From assembly GCA_039111635.1 (NCBI GenBank), contig JBCAQO010000011.1, positions 1,240,001-1,304,000 of the forward strand: DNA of 64,000 nucleotides. Direction: 5' to 3'. Within the stretch, counting starts at the first letter, position 1. Each line of letters begins with the position of its first letter. Below, piece after piece: positions 24,380 through 35,559 of this stretch. A program made the position numbers and the translations under genes. The DNA is from Heterobasidion occidentale (Eukaryota > Basidiomycota > Agaricomycetes > Russulales > Bondarzewiaceae). The notes under the pieces are model-generated. The model saw only the letters and a program-made list of their open reading frames with translations, made no database searches and had not been told where the DNA came from.

Positions 24380-25238
24380 TGACGGCCTCGTCACATTTTG
24401 CGTACGCGGATGGCGCGTACGGTTGCTTCCCACTCACTCTTTTCCCCTCTTTCTCCGCCACCGTCCGCTCCTTCCCTTCTTTTCTGACTCGCTCTCACGT
24501 ACGACAGACATACCAACCATAGGATCCCTACTACTGTTTTTCTTCTAGTATGCAATGTGTATATGTTCTTTTTTTTATCGCCTCCCCTTTCGTCGTCTGG
24601 TCTAGTCACCGTCTAACGTTCCTCCCCCCTCTCTCTTTCTTTTTTCGTCCGGTTGGTTGGCTGGTTTCTTGCTCGTTATAAAAACCTCGTCCACCGGCCT
24701 CTCGCCGTCTTTCATCTCACGCCCGTCTGCCTCATCTATTAGACTGCCCACTTTCCTTACCCCTTTTGCTCGCTTCGCTGTGCATTGTGTTGCTCGGGTG
24801 CTGCTGCCTCTGCTTATTATGCGTACACGTACACGTACACGTACACGTTTCTCCCCGGCAAAAGTCACGAGAAGCCTGTATGAATCGACTGACTGGTGCC
24901 TTTTGTCTTGGTCGCTGCTAGCTGGGTATAGAATCTAAGTTATATTTGGAGGAGATGGGCGAGGAGCGACGGTGAATACGGATCTTCGTCCTATTAAAGG
25001 AACCAGGCACTGAACTGCGAGACCCGTGAATATATGCAGGCTAATATATTCAACGTTGTCACCATCGTAAAGCCATCCAATCGTTCCGACATCCTGTCTG
25101 TTTTAGTACCACATCACTCTACACCGCTCTCGCTGCTACTACGATATACGCCTAGCTCGCCAAGAAACTCTCTGAGGGTCTCAGTCCGTGCGTCCGCAAA
25201 CACCGCCCGCCCAAGAAAGCCCGAGTCACGCCACCCCC
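24380..25238. other. KIN1 3' region (copy B)
   Basis: Allelic counterpart of 8976-9836. No gene supported. It contains the GTACAC run at 24823-24848. Confidence 0.5.
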
Positions 25239-26086
25239 CTAGTACGCCGAGGCCGTGGTGAAGACGGAAGACGCCCCCCCGACGGCGATGGTCGTGGTGC
25301 TGAAACGGGGGCGTCGGAGCTTTCGATTGAGTGCGTGGCAGAGCTGGCGACCGCCTTGGTCGTTCCGCTGCGGATATGGGCAGCGGACGAGCTCTCGGTG
25401 GTCGCGACGGAGGTGAGTGTCACGCCGGGGGCGGAGGATCTGATCGTGGCGGCTGAAGCCGAAGAGCTCTCGATGGGTGCACTGGTGAGGAACGTGGTAC
25501 CCGCGGAGGAGCTCTCGATGGACACGATGATCGTACGTGTTATCCTTACTGAGGAGTCGCCTGTGACCGCCGAGGACGAGCTCGCGACGGGCACAGTGGT
25601 GAACGTCGCACTCGGAGCGGAAGCGGTGATCGTCACTACCGGGGTTGAGGTCACGACTACCGTGATGGTGGTGTATGCGACGCATGAGGTGGGCGCGCTC
25701 GCGACGGAAGTGAACGTTACGCCTAGGGAAGAGGTGGCGACTGTGACCGCCGAGGAGCTCTTGATAGGCTCAGCGGTGGTGGCTACGGAGGTAAAGGTCA
25801 CGCCAGAGGCGGAGGTGCTGGCCGTCACGACCGAGGCCGAGCTCTTGATGGTGGGGACAGAGCTGAATGTCACGGCCGTGGCAGAGCTTTTGATGGGTCC
25901 GGCGGAGGATTGGATCGTCACCACGGAGGCAGACGTAATCCCGACAGGCGCGATGGAGCTGGTCACCGGCGCAGCCAAAGAGGAGCCGGAGCTCACGGTG
26001 GGGAAGAGCTCAGTGGTTGCAGGCGCAGTCGCTTCAAAAGACTAACGCGGAAAGAGCAGTGAGTGGAAGGCAAATTTGAGTCCCAT
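25239..26086 (-). CDS. Ser/Thr-rich repeat protein, copy B
   Basis: Same protein as at 9837-10687. A single missing base (GCTGAAACGG here, GCTGAGAACGG in copies A and C, near 25303) shifts the last 20 or so codons, so the FTTASAY ending lies in another frame. The possible first exon is two bases shorter than in the other copies. The repeat body is intact and differs from copy A only by scattered substitutions, mostly conservative. Confidence 0.42.
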
Positions 26087-27569
26087 GGTGTTGATTCAAA
26101 CCAACTGAAGCGACAACACACCGAAAAGATTTGACGATGGGCAAGGTTTGGAGCAGCGATAGCTGTAAGGGACCACCGTTCATGAACAGTGTCAACGTAG
26201 GTCGTGAGTAGACGCGTACCTCCACTCGAAAACGCAGAGAAGGCAATGCTAGGACGATGAAGTTCTGCATGACGAAGAATGTAGGAATGACAACGCAGTT
26301 ATTGCTTTGGCTAGAGAGCGAAATTAAAGCAGATGGTGGTCCAACCTGGATTCCTTTGCGAGGTCTTTATACATGGACTCTGTGTCTGAAGATGCAGGAA
26401 GCGGTGCATGTGCTGCATGTTGAAGCCGTCCTGCGACCGCTCGGCTGGATGATCTAGAGATGTGATGAGTTATCTCCTCATTCCCTGTGTATGCGAGGCG
26501 CTGTGTGAGCGATTATCTAGCGACAGCGGCGTAGCAAGCCCGTTCATATACTCAATTTCACTTCCAAGAGGACATGTTCGTCAGCCATTGATTCATTCTA
26601 CACGGATGCTGATAGATTCCTGGAAGCGCGATCATGTATTAGCGCCTAGGCTATTTTGACCGGAAAAGCTTACCTTGCAATGCACACCTTTACGGAGTTG
26701 CCCCTAGGGGGTATGTACGGCCGGGCAGAAGACAGTGGGTGGGGGGTGTCAAGCGCGAGCAACGACGGTCAAAAAGTCAGTGTACAGCACGCCGATGCCG
26801 CTGTGTACTTCGTCATGGCCCACTCTAACACAGCGTGTGCTAGTCCGAGGAACCATGGAGTCCTGAGATGCAAGCGCCAGAATTGCTCCCGGAATACATT
26901 CAACGTGGGGGAAAGGGCATGGTGCAGGCAAGATGTACAAAAATATTCCGCAAGGAATCCAGAGCCTGACGAAAACTTAGTGCAGGAACCCCAAGCCTTT
27001 GTTTGCGAGCCGCATCACCTCCCGACACAGATACCAATCCAGCCGTCCAAGGATCCATATTCGGCAGGATAGTATTTCGAGAGAGTGCACACTCTGCATC
27101 AGGGCACAGGGCACACAGCCAAAGCAGTGTAGATGATCGAATGCCACTCGTTCGTCATCTACCCAGTAGAGATTCCGTAACGCAGAGACGACCCTGAAGG
27201 CAGTGAGATTACATCACAAAATACACAGCCGAAGATATACATGTACACACCTTCTGTTTCCCCTTCGATGACTTCCTTCAACGCGCGCAGACGTTTGATT
27301 TTGATAGATGCCCCTTGGTAGGCTCGGAGATAAACATCTGCTCCCCAGTCAGGCCGCAGAATCTTGCAGGTCCATACACAGCACAAGCGACAGTCTTTCC
27401 CGCACCCAATAAATTCGTGCCAATCTCGAGCACAGGGACGTTATGGAGATCAGGTATCGTGTTTAAAGGAAGCACGTTGCGCGGATCACAGACGAAAATA
27501 TGGTAACACCTAGATATGTAGCATGAGCGGAAGCATACACCGACAGATATCTAAGGGATATCTAAGCGG
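26087..27569. other. Unresolved region, possible minus-strand exons (copy B)
   Basis: Counterpart of 10688-12159. The minus-strand segment 27278-27475 is open here and reads as a plausible exon, whereas a two-base insertion in copies A and C breaks it. Exon boundaries are not resolved. Confidence 0.3.
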
Positions 27570-28189
27570 AGACTCACTGTCTCCGTTTCTTCCGAACAGT
27601 CTCTGTACCGTTCCAACAACGTCATTTCGTCATCATCGTGAGTTACAACTCGAGCAGAGCCTCACTATCGTTCTCCTCTCCCGGCATCAATGAGTGAAAA
27701 ATGCTGGCCGGACGCATGTTATGTATGTCCTTGTCTGTGTCAGAGCGCTCAGCGATCAACGTGCGAATCGAAGAGAGAAAGGTAATAGCCAATATCGCAA
27801 TTGTGGTTATCATGAGACCAATCAATCGAGTGTGTTCTTGACATCAAAAAATGCGTATGGCACACCTATAGCGCGCAATTGCGCGTCATGCAAATCGAAA
27901 AAGTCCAGGTCGTCACGCTGACTCCAGCAAGACTCGAAAACGTCACTGTCTCCCGATTTGCAACACACACAATGCCGTCCGTATGGTCAGGGTCGAAGAA
28001 AGTGAGGTCTTCAAGCTGTGTCACATCCTGGGGAAGAAGCGGCGAACGAGGGGCTGCGCGCGAGGGGATGGTAAGAGCAATGTCTTGCGAGTCTGTCGAC
28101 GAGTTCTCAAGAAGGCGCTTTGACACAAGAAGACAGACAAGAAGGCAGGCAGAGATGAAAGGTGTGCATCCGGGGAGGATGATCACCAA
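27570..28189 (-). CDS. Putative membrane protein, copy B
   Basis: Counterpart of 12160-12805. Here the two frames are fused without interruption across the site of the one-base difference (GTCACTGTCTCCC instead of GTCACTGTCCTCCC, near 27950), giving VANRETVTFSSLAGVSV. This supports the idea that the two pieces are one protein. A separate deletion further on (near 27838 and 27895) breaks the membrane-span part instead. Family unknown. Confidence 0.4.
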
Positions 28190-28681
28190 CTGTGCTGTAC
28201 ACGGTTTAGGCGTGATTCCAGAACGTCCGAGCAGAGCAGGCTGGATGAGCTATTTGACAATTCTGACACCCGTGTTTAGTCCGTACTATCTACACGCAGT
28301 AGTGCTGTCAACGAAAGGATCGTAAGCTCGCTACATTATTTTATAACTCCGAAAGCGACCCTTTCGCGAAGATCTAGTGAGGCCCTAGAAGTGCATTCGT
28401 TACCGTCATAGTAGTAGCTTCCCTCTCCTCAGGTACCGGGTTTCAACGCACACGCGAACCCACGCGAACGCGTTTCTCGTTGTTCAACTTTTGTATCGTA
28501 GCCCTGCAGGCTTTCTACGACGACGACGACCCTTGACGGCATCGAGCGCACCATTTCATAGCGTGCAGCCGATAACTCCGAGCGTGCGTAACGTTCCGAC
28601 TCCTCGCATCCACCACTCTTCAGCAAGCGCAAACGGGCTACAAACGAATCGGAGAGTTTACAATTGGGGATCAACGTTGCA
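28190..28681. other. Divergent promoter region upstream of MON2 (copy B)
   Basis: Counterpart of 12806-13265. It carries about 28 bases (near 28260-28308) absent from copies A and C. No gene supported. Confidence 0.35.
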
Positions 28682-31600
28682 ATGAGCTCCTTAGCATTCC
28701 TGGTCACAGAGCTGCAGGTGCGTGTTAGATGCTTCAGGCGTGCGGCTTGTTGCAGGACTTGACGTGAACTGGACGTTCGGGTTAGTCGTTGGCAAGTGAA
28801 ACAAGGAGGAAGCACCCTGATGTACGAGATGTGAGCGTCTGGCTGTCTTTCCTGTCGCTTCGAAGGTCGTGTTTATCATTCGTGCTCGGTTCGTCGTAGG
28901 CAGCTGAGAAGTCGTTGGCTATCTTGAGGTCTTCGCCGTAGCAGGCAACTGTGAATTTGGCCTCTGGTAAGCAAGTTTATATCCGCATCTATATCAACCA
29001 TCCTTTGTTTCGTCGGACATGAGCAAGGAGTGTCTGGTTTCTGGCCAGGAAGAAGCAAAGGGATGTAATACTCCTTCAGAGACAACATACACTGCTCGAA
29101 TCTGGGTGTCTGGTATGTCTAACCCCATAGCTAACCTACGTGCACAGATGGGCCGCACTCTGACGATTTACTGCGACCTGTCTTCATGGGTTGCGCGACG
29201 AAGAATGCTAAGGTTGTCGGCATCTCCCTCGGTTCCCTCCAGCGCCTCATCTCGCTCAAAGCAGTCCCGTTATCCGCTGTTCCAGTCATCATCACAACAA
29301 TGAGCGACTGTATCAGCCAAGGTGTCGATATCCAGCTCAAGATTCTCCAGACGCTACTGTCTCTCATCACGAACTTCCCGCCAATACATGGAAAGCTTCT
29401 AGGAGACGTACGTCGTTCCCGTCATGGTCGGGGTATATCCATTAATACTTGTGCAGGCTCTTCTCTTGTGTTTCAAGCTTCAGGAATCTCGAATAGGTGT
29501 TGTCTCCTCGACTGCCGCTGCTACGCTTCGTCAGCTTGTCATGTTCGTGGTCGATAAAGTTGTCGATGAAGATCGAAGAGACAATGTCCCGCCAGACCAG
29601 ATGGTCGAGACTCAGTTGCCGGACGGAGATGCCAAAGCGCTCGGACCAGCTGCACATGACGCGTTCGCGATTTTCGAGGATCTGTGCCTCCTCGCCAATT
29701 CGGAGCCACCCCATTTCCTGAAGCTTGATTTCCTGCACAAGACCTTCGCTCTAGAGCTGATCGAGAGTGTCCTCACGAACTATCATGAACTTTTCCGTCG
29801 AGTAAGTTCATTGTTCACCCTGCGTGAGACATATTTTCACAATCGGTCGTCAGCATACAGAGTTGCTGCTCCTCCTTCAACACCATCTCTGCCCGCTTCT
29901 ACTCAAATCTCTGTCCGACCGACCTGTATTTCCTCTGACATTGCGATCCACCCGCGTGGTGTTCCTGCTCCTCAAGCAATTTTCACTTGAGCTACAGACA
30001 GAGGCCGAGGTTTTCCTCACGCTCTTGATTAAGATCATCGGAGGCGATACCGACAGCAACAGCAGTCATGTTGAGAGCATGTCAGCTCGTCCTCAGTGGA
30101 TGCGAGTGCTTGCGATGGAAATCATGCGTGGGTGAGTGCCATTGTGATCACGGCATCGCATATATTCACGTTTCTCCGTAGTCTCTGCGGTGATGCTGAG
30201 TTCATGCGGAATGCATGGGAGCGGTACGACGCGCAGCATTCCGACACAGGATCTATGGTGTTCACTGCCCTTATCACGGCTCTCAAGCGGCTGGTGACGG
30301 AGAAGCCCGCTGTGCTTGGGGTCAGCCATCAGATGTTGGGTGTTGGAGGGAGTGCAAGTGAAAGTGCTGGGGGTGCAGGGTACGGGCGAGACGTTGGTGG
30401 GGTTGCGGGAATGGTCGCTACAGCAGCTAGTGCAACAATGTCAGGGATGGTAGGTATGATCGGCTCTGAGGCAGGATTGAGCCTTCACTCGTCTACCATG
30501 AAGCTGCAATGGTGAGTAGTGTTTGTCTCTGGTCTAGCATGTGCTCACATGAATTTAGCATCGATCAGCTCGACAAAGCTGATGCCCCGCCTATACCCGA
30601 AGCCTACATCTATCTGCTGGGCGTGCAGTGCATCGTATCTCTTTGTGAAGGATTTGCATCTTTCACTGCGCCTCTGTACACGAGCATTATGGTCCAGAAG
30701 CCTCGTGCAGCAGGAGATGCTATCATTCGTGCACCCGCGGCTCTCGACCCAACCACACTTCCTGCATCCGAGCCTGCCCGCGCCGGCCTGATAGCGGTCC
30801 GCGACATGCTCGCTGCCGGATGGCCTGCTCTATTAGCCGCTCTATCCTTTCTCATCTCTACAAACCTCTCCGATGAACTCTTCGTCGACGTACTTGCTGC
30901 GCACCAGGCCTTAACGAACGTCACAGGCATGCTGGCATTACCAACTCCCCGCGATGCTTTCCTCACTAGTCTCTCGAAGTCCGCCATTCCTTCGCGCGTG
31001 GTATCTAGCCTCGATTCGTATGTCGAGCCCCCAACTCCCCGCTCTGCTGCCTCATTCTCGGAGAACCTTGGTTTGACAGGACCTACGCAGTCGCCAGGTC
31101 TGTCGGAGCGCAACATGGCGTGTCTGAAGGTCTTGATCACCAGCGCGCACTTTCTGGCTGGCAGTCTCGGCGAGAATTGGTTTGACGTGCTTGAGGCGCT
31201 TCAAAACGCAGACTACGTGCTTACGAGTAAAGGGCAGAGAACTGTTCCCTCGACTCCTTCCAAGCGCTCTTCTGTCCTTGGAACTCCACAGCGATCTATC
31301 TCTGTTTCTGGCTCGTCTCCAGCAGCGCCTGCTCAACCACCACAGCAGGCTATCCGCCACCCGTTGCTTTCTGACTTGGATGTCGAGAGCGTGCAACTGG
31401 CGATTCAGCGACTCTTCGACGCGTCCAAGAACCTGGAGGATGCTGCGTTCAAGGACTTCGTGAACGCGTTGTGCAAGCTGAGCTCTGAGATGGTCGGGAT
31501 GCAATCTCAGGCAGACTCAAGCATCATATTGGAATCAGAGTCGGCAGACGATTCGACTATGACAGGTAGCACGACCAGCTTGAACTCAATGTTGACGGCT

Positions 31601-34600
31601 CGGTCAGAACGCGCGAGCAGGCGGCGAGTAAGTGGTATTCATCTACCCCGAACGTTGGTGAGTTGAAATCAGTCATATCTTGGATTCCTGTGCTCACATA
31701 TCTGCAGCGTTCTGGAGATTTTGGAATCAACAAGCTTGGCGGTGTGGCCGTCCTCAACATCCATAGGCTTATCTATCGTTCCCCAGATATTGCGTGGGAT
31801 ACGATTACTTCTCATCTACTGTCAGTCATTCGGCATTCGACCGCCCCTCAGCCAATACGACTTCAAGCTGCACAGATCCTCGATGATATCTTGATCGTTG
31901 TACCTCGAAATTTGAGTACTACGGGGGACCTACAGTCCGCTGTACAGCGTCGTGTGCTCGACGTCCTCGCCCAGCAAATAATGCTGGACGAGCCCACTGG
32001 TGCTAGTTCGTCCGGTATCAGTGTTGAGCTCCGCCGCATGGGCTTGGAAACTCTTCACCAGATCTTGCAGTCATCAGGTCACACGCTGGTGGTAGGTTGG
32101 GAGACGATCTTCGAGGTGCTGAATAGTGTGTGCAAACCCGCACAGCCAATTCCATCGTTGTCTAGCGATTCGGTATCTTCTGCAGGATCCTCTCCCACCA
32201 CTCCTCGAACAAAGCCTCTCCCGCTTGGCTACGTGAATGAGAGGGGCTATACGACCTTGATCAAGATCGCATTCCAGTCATTGACCTAGTTTGCGATTCA
32301 CTTTCGGCCTTGTCTCCAGAACATCTGCGCATGTGTATTAGTACGCTAGGCCACTTCGGCAGACAGGCGGACACAAATATTGCGCTGACTGCTGCGGAGA
32401 GTCTCTTCTGGGGTGTTTCTGATTCAATTCAGGCCAAGCGCAAAGATGCAGAGAAGGAGCCCGAGTACAGCGCTTTGTGGATGTTCCTACTGCTCGAGAT
32501 CCTGAGGTTGTGTGCAGATGCTCGTCCGGAAGTAAGGATGGGTGCCATCCAGACGCTGTTCAGGACACTACAGCTATATGGCGCTACACTGAGCCTCGAT
32601 ACGTGGGAGGAATGCATCTGGAAGGTCACCTTCCCGCTGCTCGATTCACTTACAGCCTCCATTAGACAGAGCTCGACAATCTCGCCATCACCATCCTCTT
32701 CATCATTCGAAACGTCTCAGTTCGATGTCTCAACTCCGGAGCAGGCTTGGGACGAATCTAAAGTGGTCGCTCTTCAATCCATAGGGTCGATTTCCACGAT
32801 TTTCTCGTCTCGAATGTCATGCATCTGTCCTCTTTCAGCAAAGCTTGGGAAGTCTTCGTGATGCACATCCGGGATTCATTCTTACTTGATAATCGAATCA
32901 TCAGTGCGCCTGCGCTGCGCTGTCTTGAGAAGACACTGAAGGCTTCGGCGACAGGCGCTCTGCGGAAACTCAGGCCACGAGTGATTGAAGCTTGGGAGAA
33001 GGCATGGGTTGTTGCGATGAGATGGGAGAATCGGTGGTCAAGAGGGCGAGCGTTGCTGGTGAGAGAGCTCAGGCACAAGCCTTTCACGCAGGAGAGTCTC
33101 GTCGCGTTTGTGGACGTTATCTAGCACAAGAAGCGTTAGTCGAACGCTAGAGGACGTCGAGTGGCCTCTCGATCGCATCGTCAGATTGATGGCCATTTGA
33201 AAGGTGAATGATCTAAGTATATCTATGAATCCGAGCGCAATGACTGACACATATTTAGGTGTCTTGACCTATCCTAATTCTCCGGATTATAGACCAGACG
33301 TCGACGGGCTCACACTAGTTCAGGTGGGTCACAGCAACCTGTGATGACAGCGAGAATATTAACTGTCTGTGTGCTAGACATCGTCATGGAGGCTGTGGGC
33401 AGCATTGGGCTCGACACTCCCGGTGTTCCATCGTCATATTGCGAGATTTGTCTGAATACGCGACGTTACCCTTCCTTGCTGCCTTTGACGTCCCAGACCC
33501 GTCGTTATCAGCATCTGCTTCAAAGAAGCCCACGGTGGCCACTTCGAAGCAAAAGCGCATCACATACATCAGCCTGTCAAAGAAATGCATGCCCATGTTG
33601 GTCGAACTATTCCTTCGGTTCAAGGATAAGGCCGAAGTATACGTCGATGGCACTTTGGAGGCTGTGCTGTCTGCGTATTCTATTCCCATCAAACTTAAGT
33701 ACGACTGTCCGCCTCCGTCAAAGTTCGGAAAAGATCCTCCCTTGTGGAAGACTGCGACTACGAGCTTCCTGCGGATCGTCCGTGAGATCGCAACCCAGGT
33801 TCAGAGCTTCGGTTCAGGTCAGCTTGAAGTTTCGTAACAATCTTGAATAGGAGCTGAAACAGCACCATAGACCTACCGGATGATCGCGTCGAGGGCATCT
33901 GGAGACAAACGATCGATGTCTTCCGTGGTGGTATCTTGGCTGACTGGTACAGTGTTTCTTTTTGTCAGAGCAAATGGAGTTATTGAATATCCCTATAGCT
34001 CCTTGGCGGACAGCTTCACCTTTGACGTGCAGGAGGAGGAAGAGAATTTTGATCTTGCCCTCATCGCATCATTAGAAATCGACGTGGTCCCGCACCTGGG
34101 AGACAGTCGTGTCCCCGACTATCTGATCACTCATCTTGCGAAAATCCTTCAGCAAGGGAGTCAGCTGCGGGAGTATGACCACGAAGAGGATTACATGTTC
34201 ACCCGATTGCGCCTATGAAGACTTTCTGGCAAAGGTAATTGGGCCATGACGGCGACGAAGACACTGCGACAATAAATCCTACCGTCTTCGTTTCAAGAGA
34301 GCGCTTCTCCTACTGGTGTTTCGATTTGCTCTTCCTCATCTGTTCAGATGTCTCTAAAGGTCTGTGTTAGCTTCTGAGATTATAAAGTCGTGCTCTCAAC
34401 GCTCCAATAGACACGAAGGGCCGCAAACGAGTTGCAGCCTTGAGTCTGTCATCGTTGCTTGGTCGATGTAAGACTACTCTTGCAGGTTACGCAGCCGACG
34501 AAAGCCTCCGAGGCAATATCCCCTTCCCAAGGTATGTTCGGTTCTGTGAAAATCGCCATTGGTACTCAAGCCAAGGACTCAGGGTACGGGAAGAGGAGTT

Positions 34601-35083
34601 GCTGTACGTTCTGCACAAACTACAAGAGCTTCGATTATGGCCCGGAAGTCTATGGGCTGCCTTATCTGATAGCCCGTCAAAGTATGCAATCTACCAACCG
34701 GGTTCGTTATTTTCGCCGTTCATGATTCATGCCTTCAACTCAACACCTCGCTATTAGATATCGATACCAGCCCATTACCATCTCAGCTCATAGCTGATTC
34801 GGTCAAGCGTTCTGCCAAGGCGCACCTTTTCCATTTCTACACCGTGCTCTGTCAAATCGCCTCGGTCGCGCGTAAGGCGCCGTCAGCATGGGTGATGTCC
34901 GACCACTTGCTCTCACCGCCTGTAACACCCCCTGGAAAGCAACCCTTGGATCTTCCTGTGGACACTGGGAGCAGAGTCGCAGCCAGTGGGCTTCGTAGCA
35001 GTAAGATCACTGCGCTAGATGCAAGGGCGTTGGCGAGAGAGTGCTTGAAAGAAGTCGGGAGCGAAATGGGGGTGCCTCGGTAG
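28682..35083 (+). CDS. MON2: Mon2 homologue, copy B (complete span)
   Basis: Full-length span of the Mon2 trafficking protein. Exons 1-8 mirror copy A: 28682-28717, 28786-28830, 28900-28966, 29148-29407, 29457-29801, 29854-30131, 30182-30511 and 30559-31627; exon 9 starts at 31708. Later exons include 33259-33323, about 33378-33817, 33871-33946 (DLPDDRVEGIWRQTIDVFRG) and 33999 onward (LADSFTFDVQEEEENFD). The last exon ends ...EVGSEMGVPR then TAG at 35083. Two problems stand out. Exon 3 has TAG at 28939-28941 where copies A and C have GAG (a nonsense change after about 40 residues). Positions 32280-33450 carry a dense series of single- and double-base deletions that break exons 9-11. The second is probably poor consensus; the first is a substitution and may be real. 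Confidence 0.85.
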
Positions 35084-35559
35084 TGTTGATCGGATTTATT
35101 TTCTCTACTATACACCTAGGATATATTTTGTATGTGTATCAAGTCGTTCATATCATTGCAACCATCATATGTTGTTTGACCAGACTGCAGAAGGACATAG
35201 GGCCTTGTTCTGAATGCATCTGAGTCGTTTCCGAGAACTTCCAGTTACTCCGGGCCATCCCGGGCCGATGCCGACTGCGCCGAAAGCGCTACCCGATCTT
35301 GGAGTTCGACACCTACTTACCAGCACGAGAAATCTTTCACTTGTAGAACAGCGGCCACCCATTATCCACTGACTTCTGACTGTCGTCAAATGCTCTACAA
35401 TCCTGGACTTTATCACATCATCATTGTGATTGTCAACTGAGCCTCCAGCGACCACACTTCAAGTTCAAGTATCTCTTCGCCTCGGTCTACACAGATTGAC
35501 TGGAGCATCGACCTATGGGCTTTCTTCTTCTGTTTCGTGCCTGAATTCACATCTGCAAA
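35084..35559. other. MON2-cyclin intergenic region (contig 2)
   Basis: No gene supported. The last 100 bases are CT-rich and are the likely leader of the cyclin-like gene. Both neighbouring genes point right. Confidence 0.5.
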
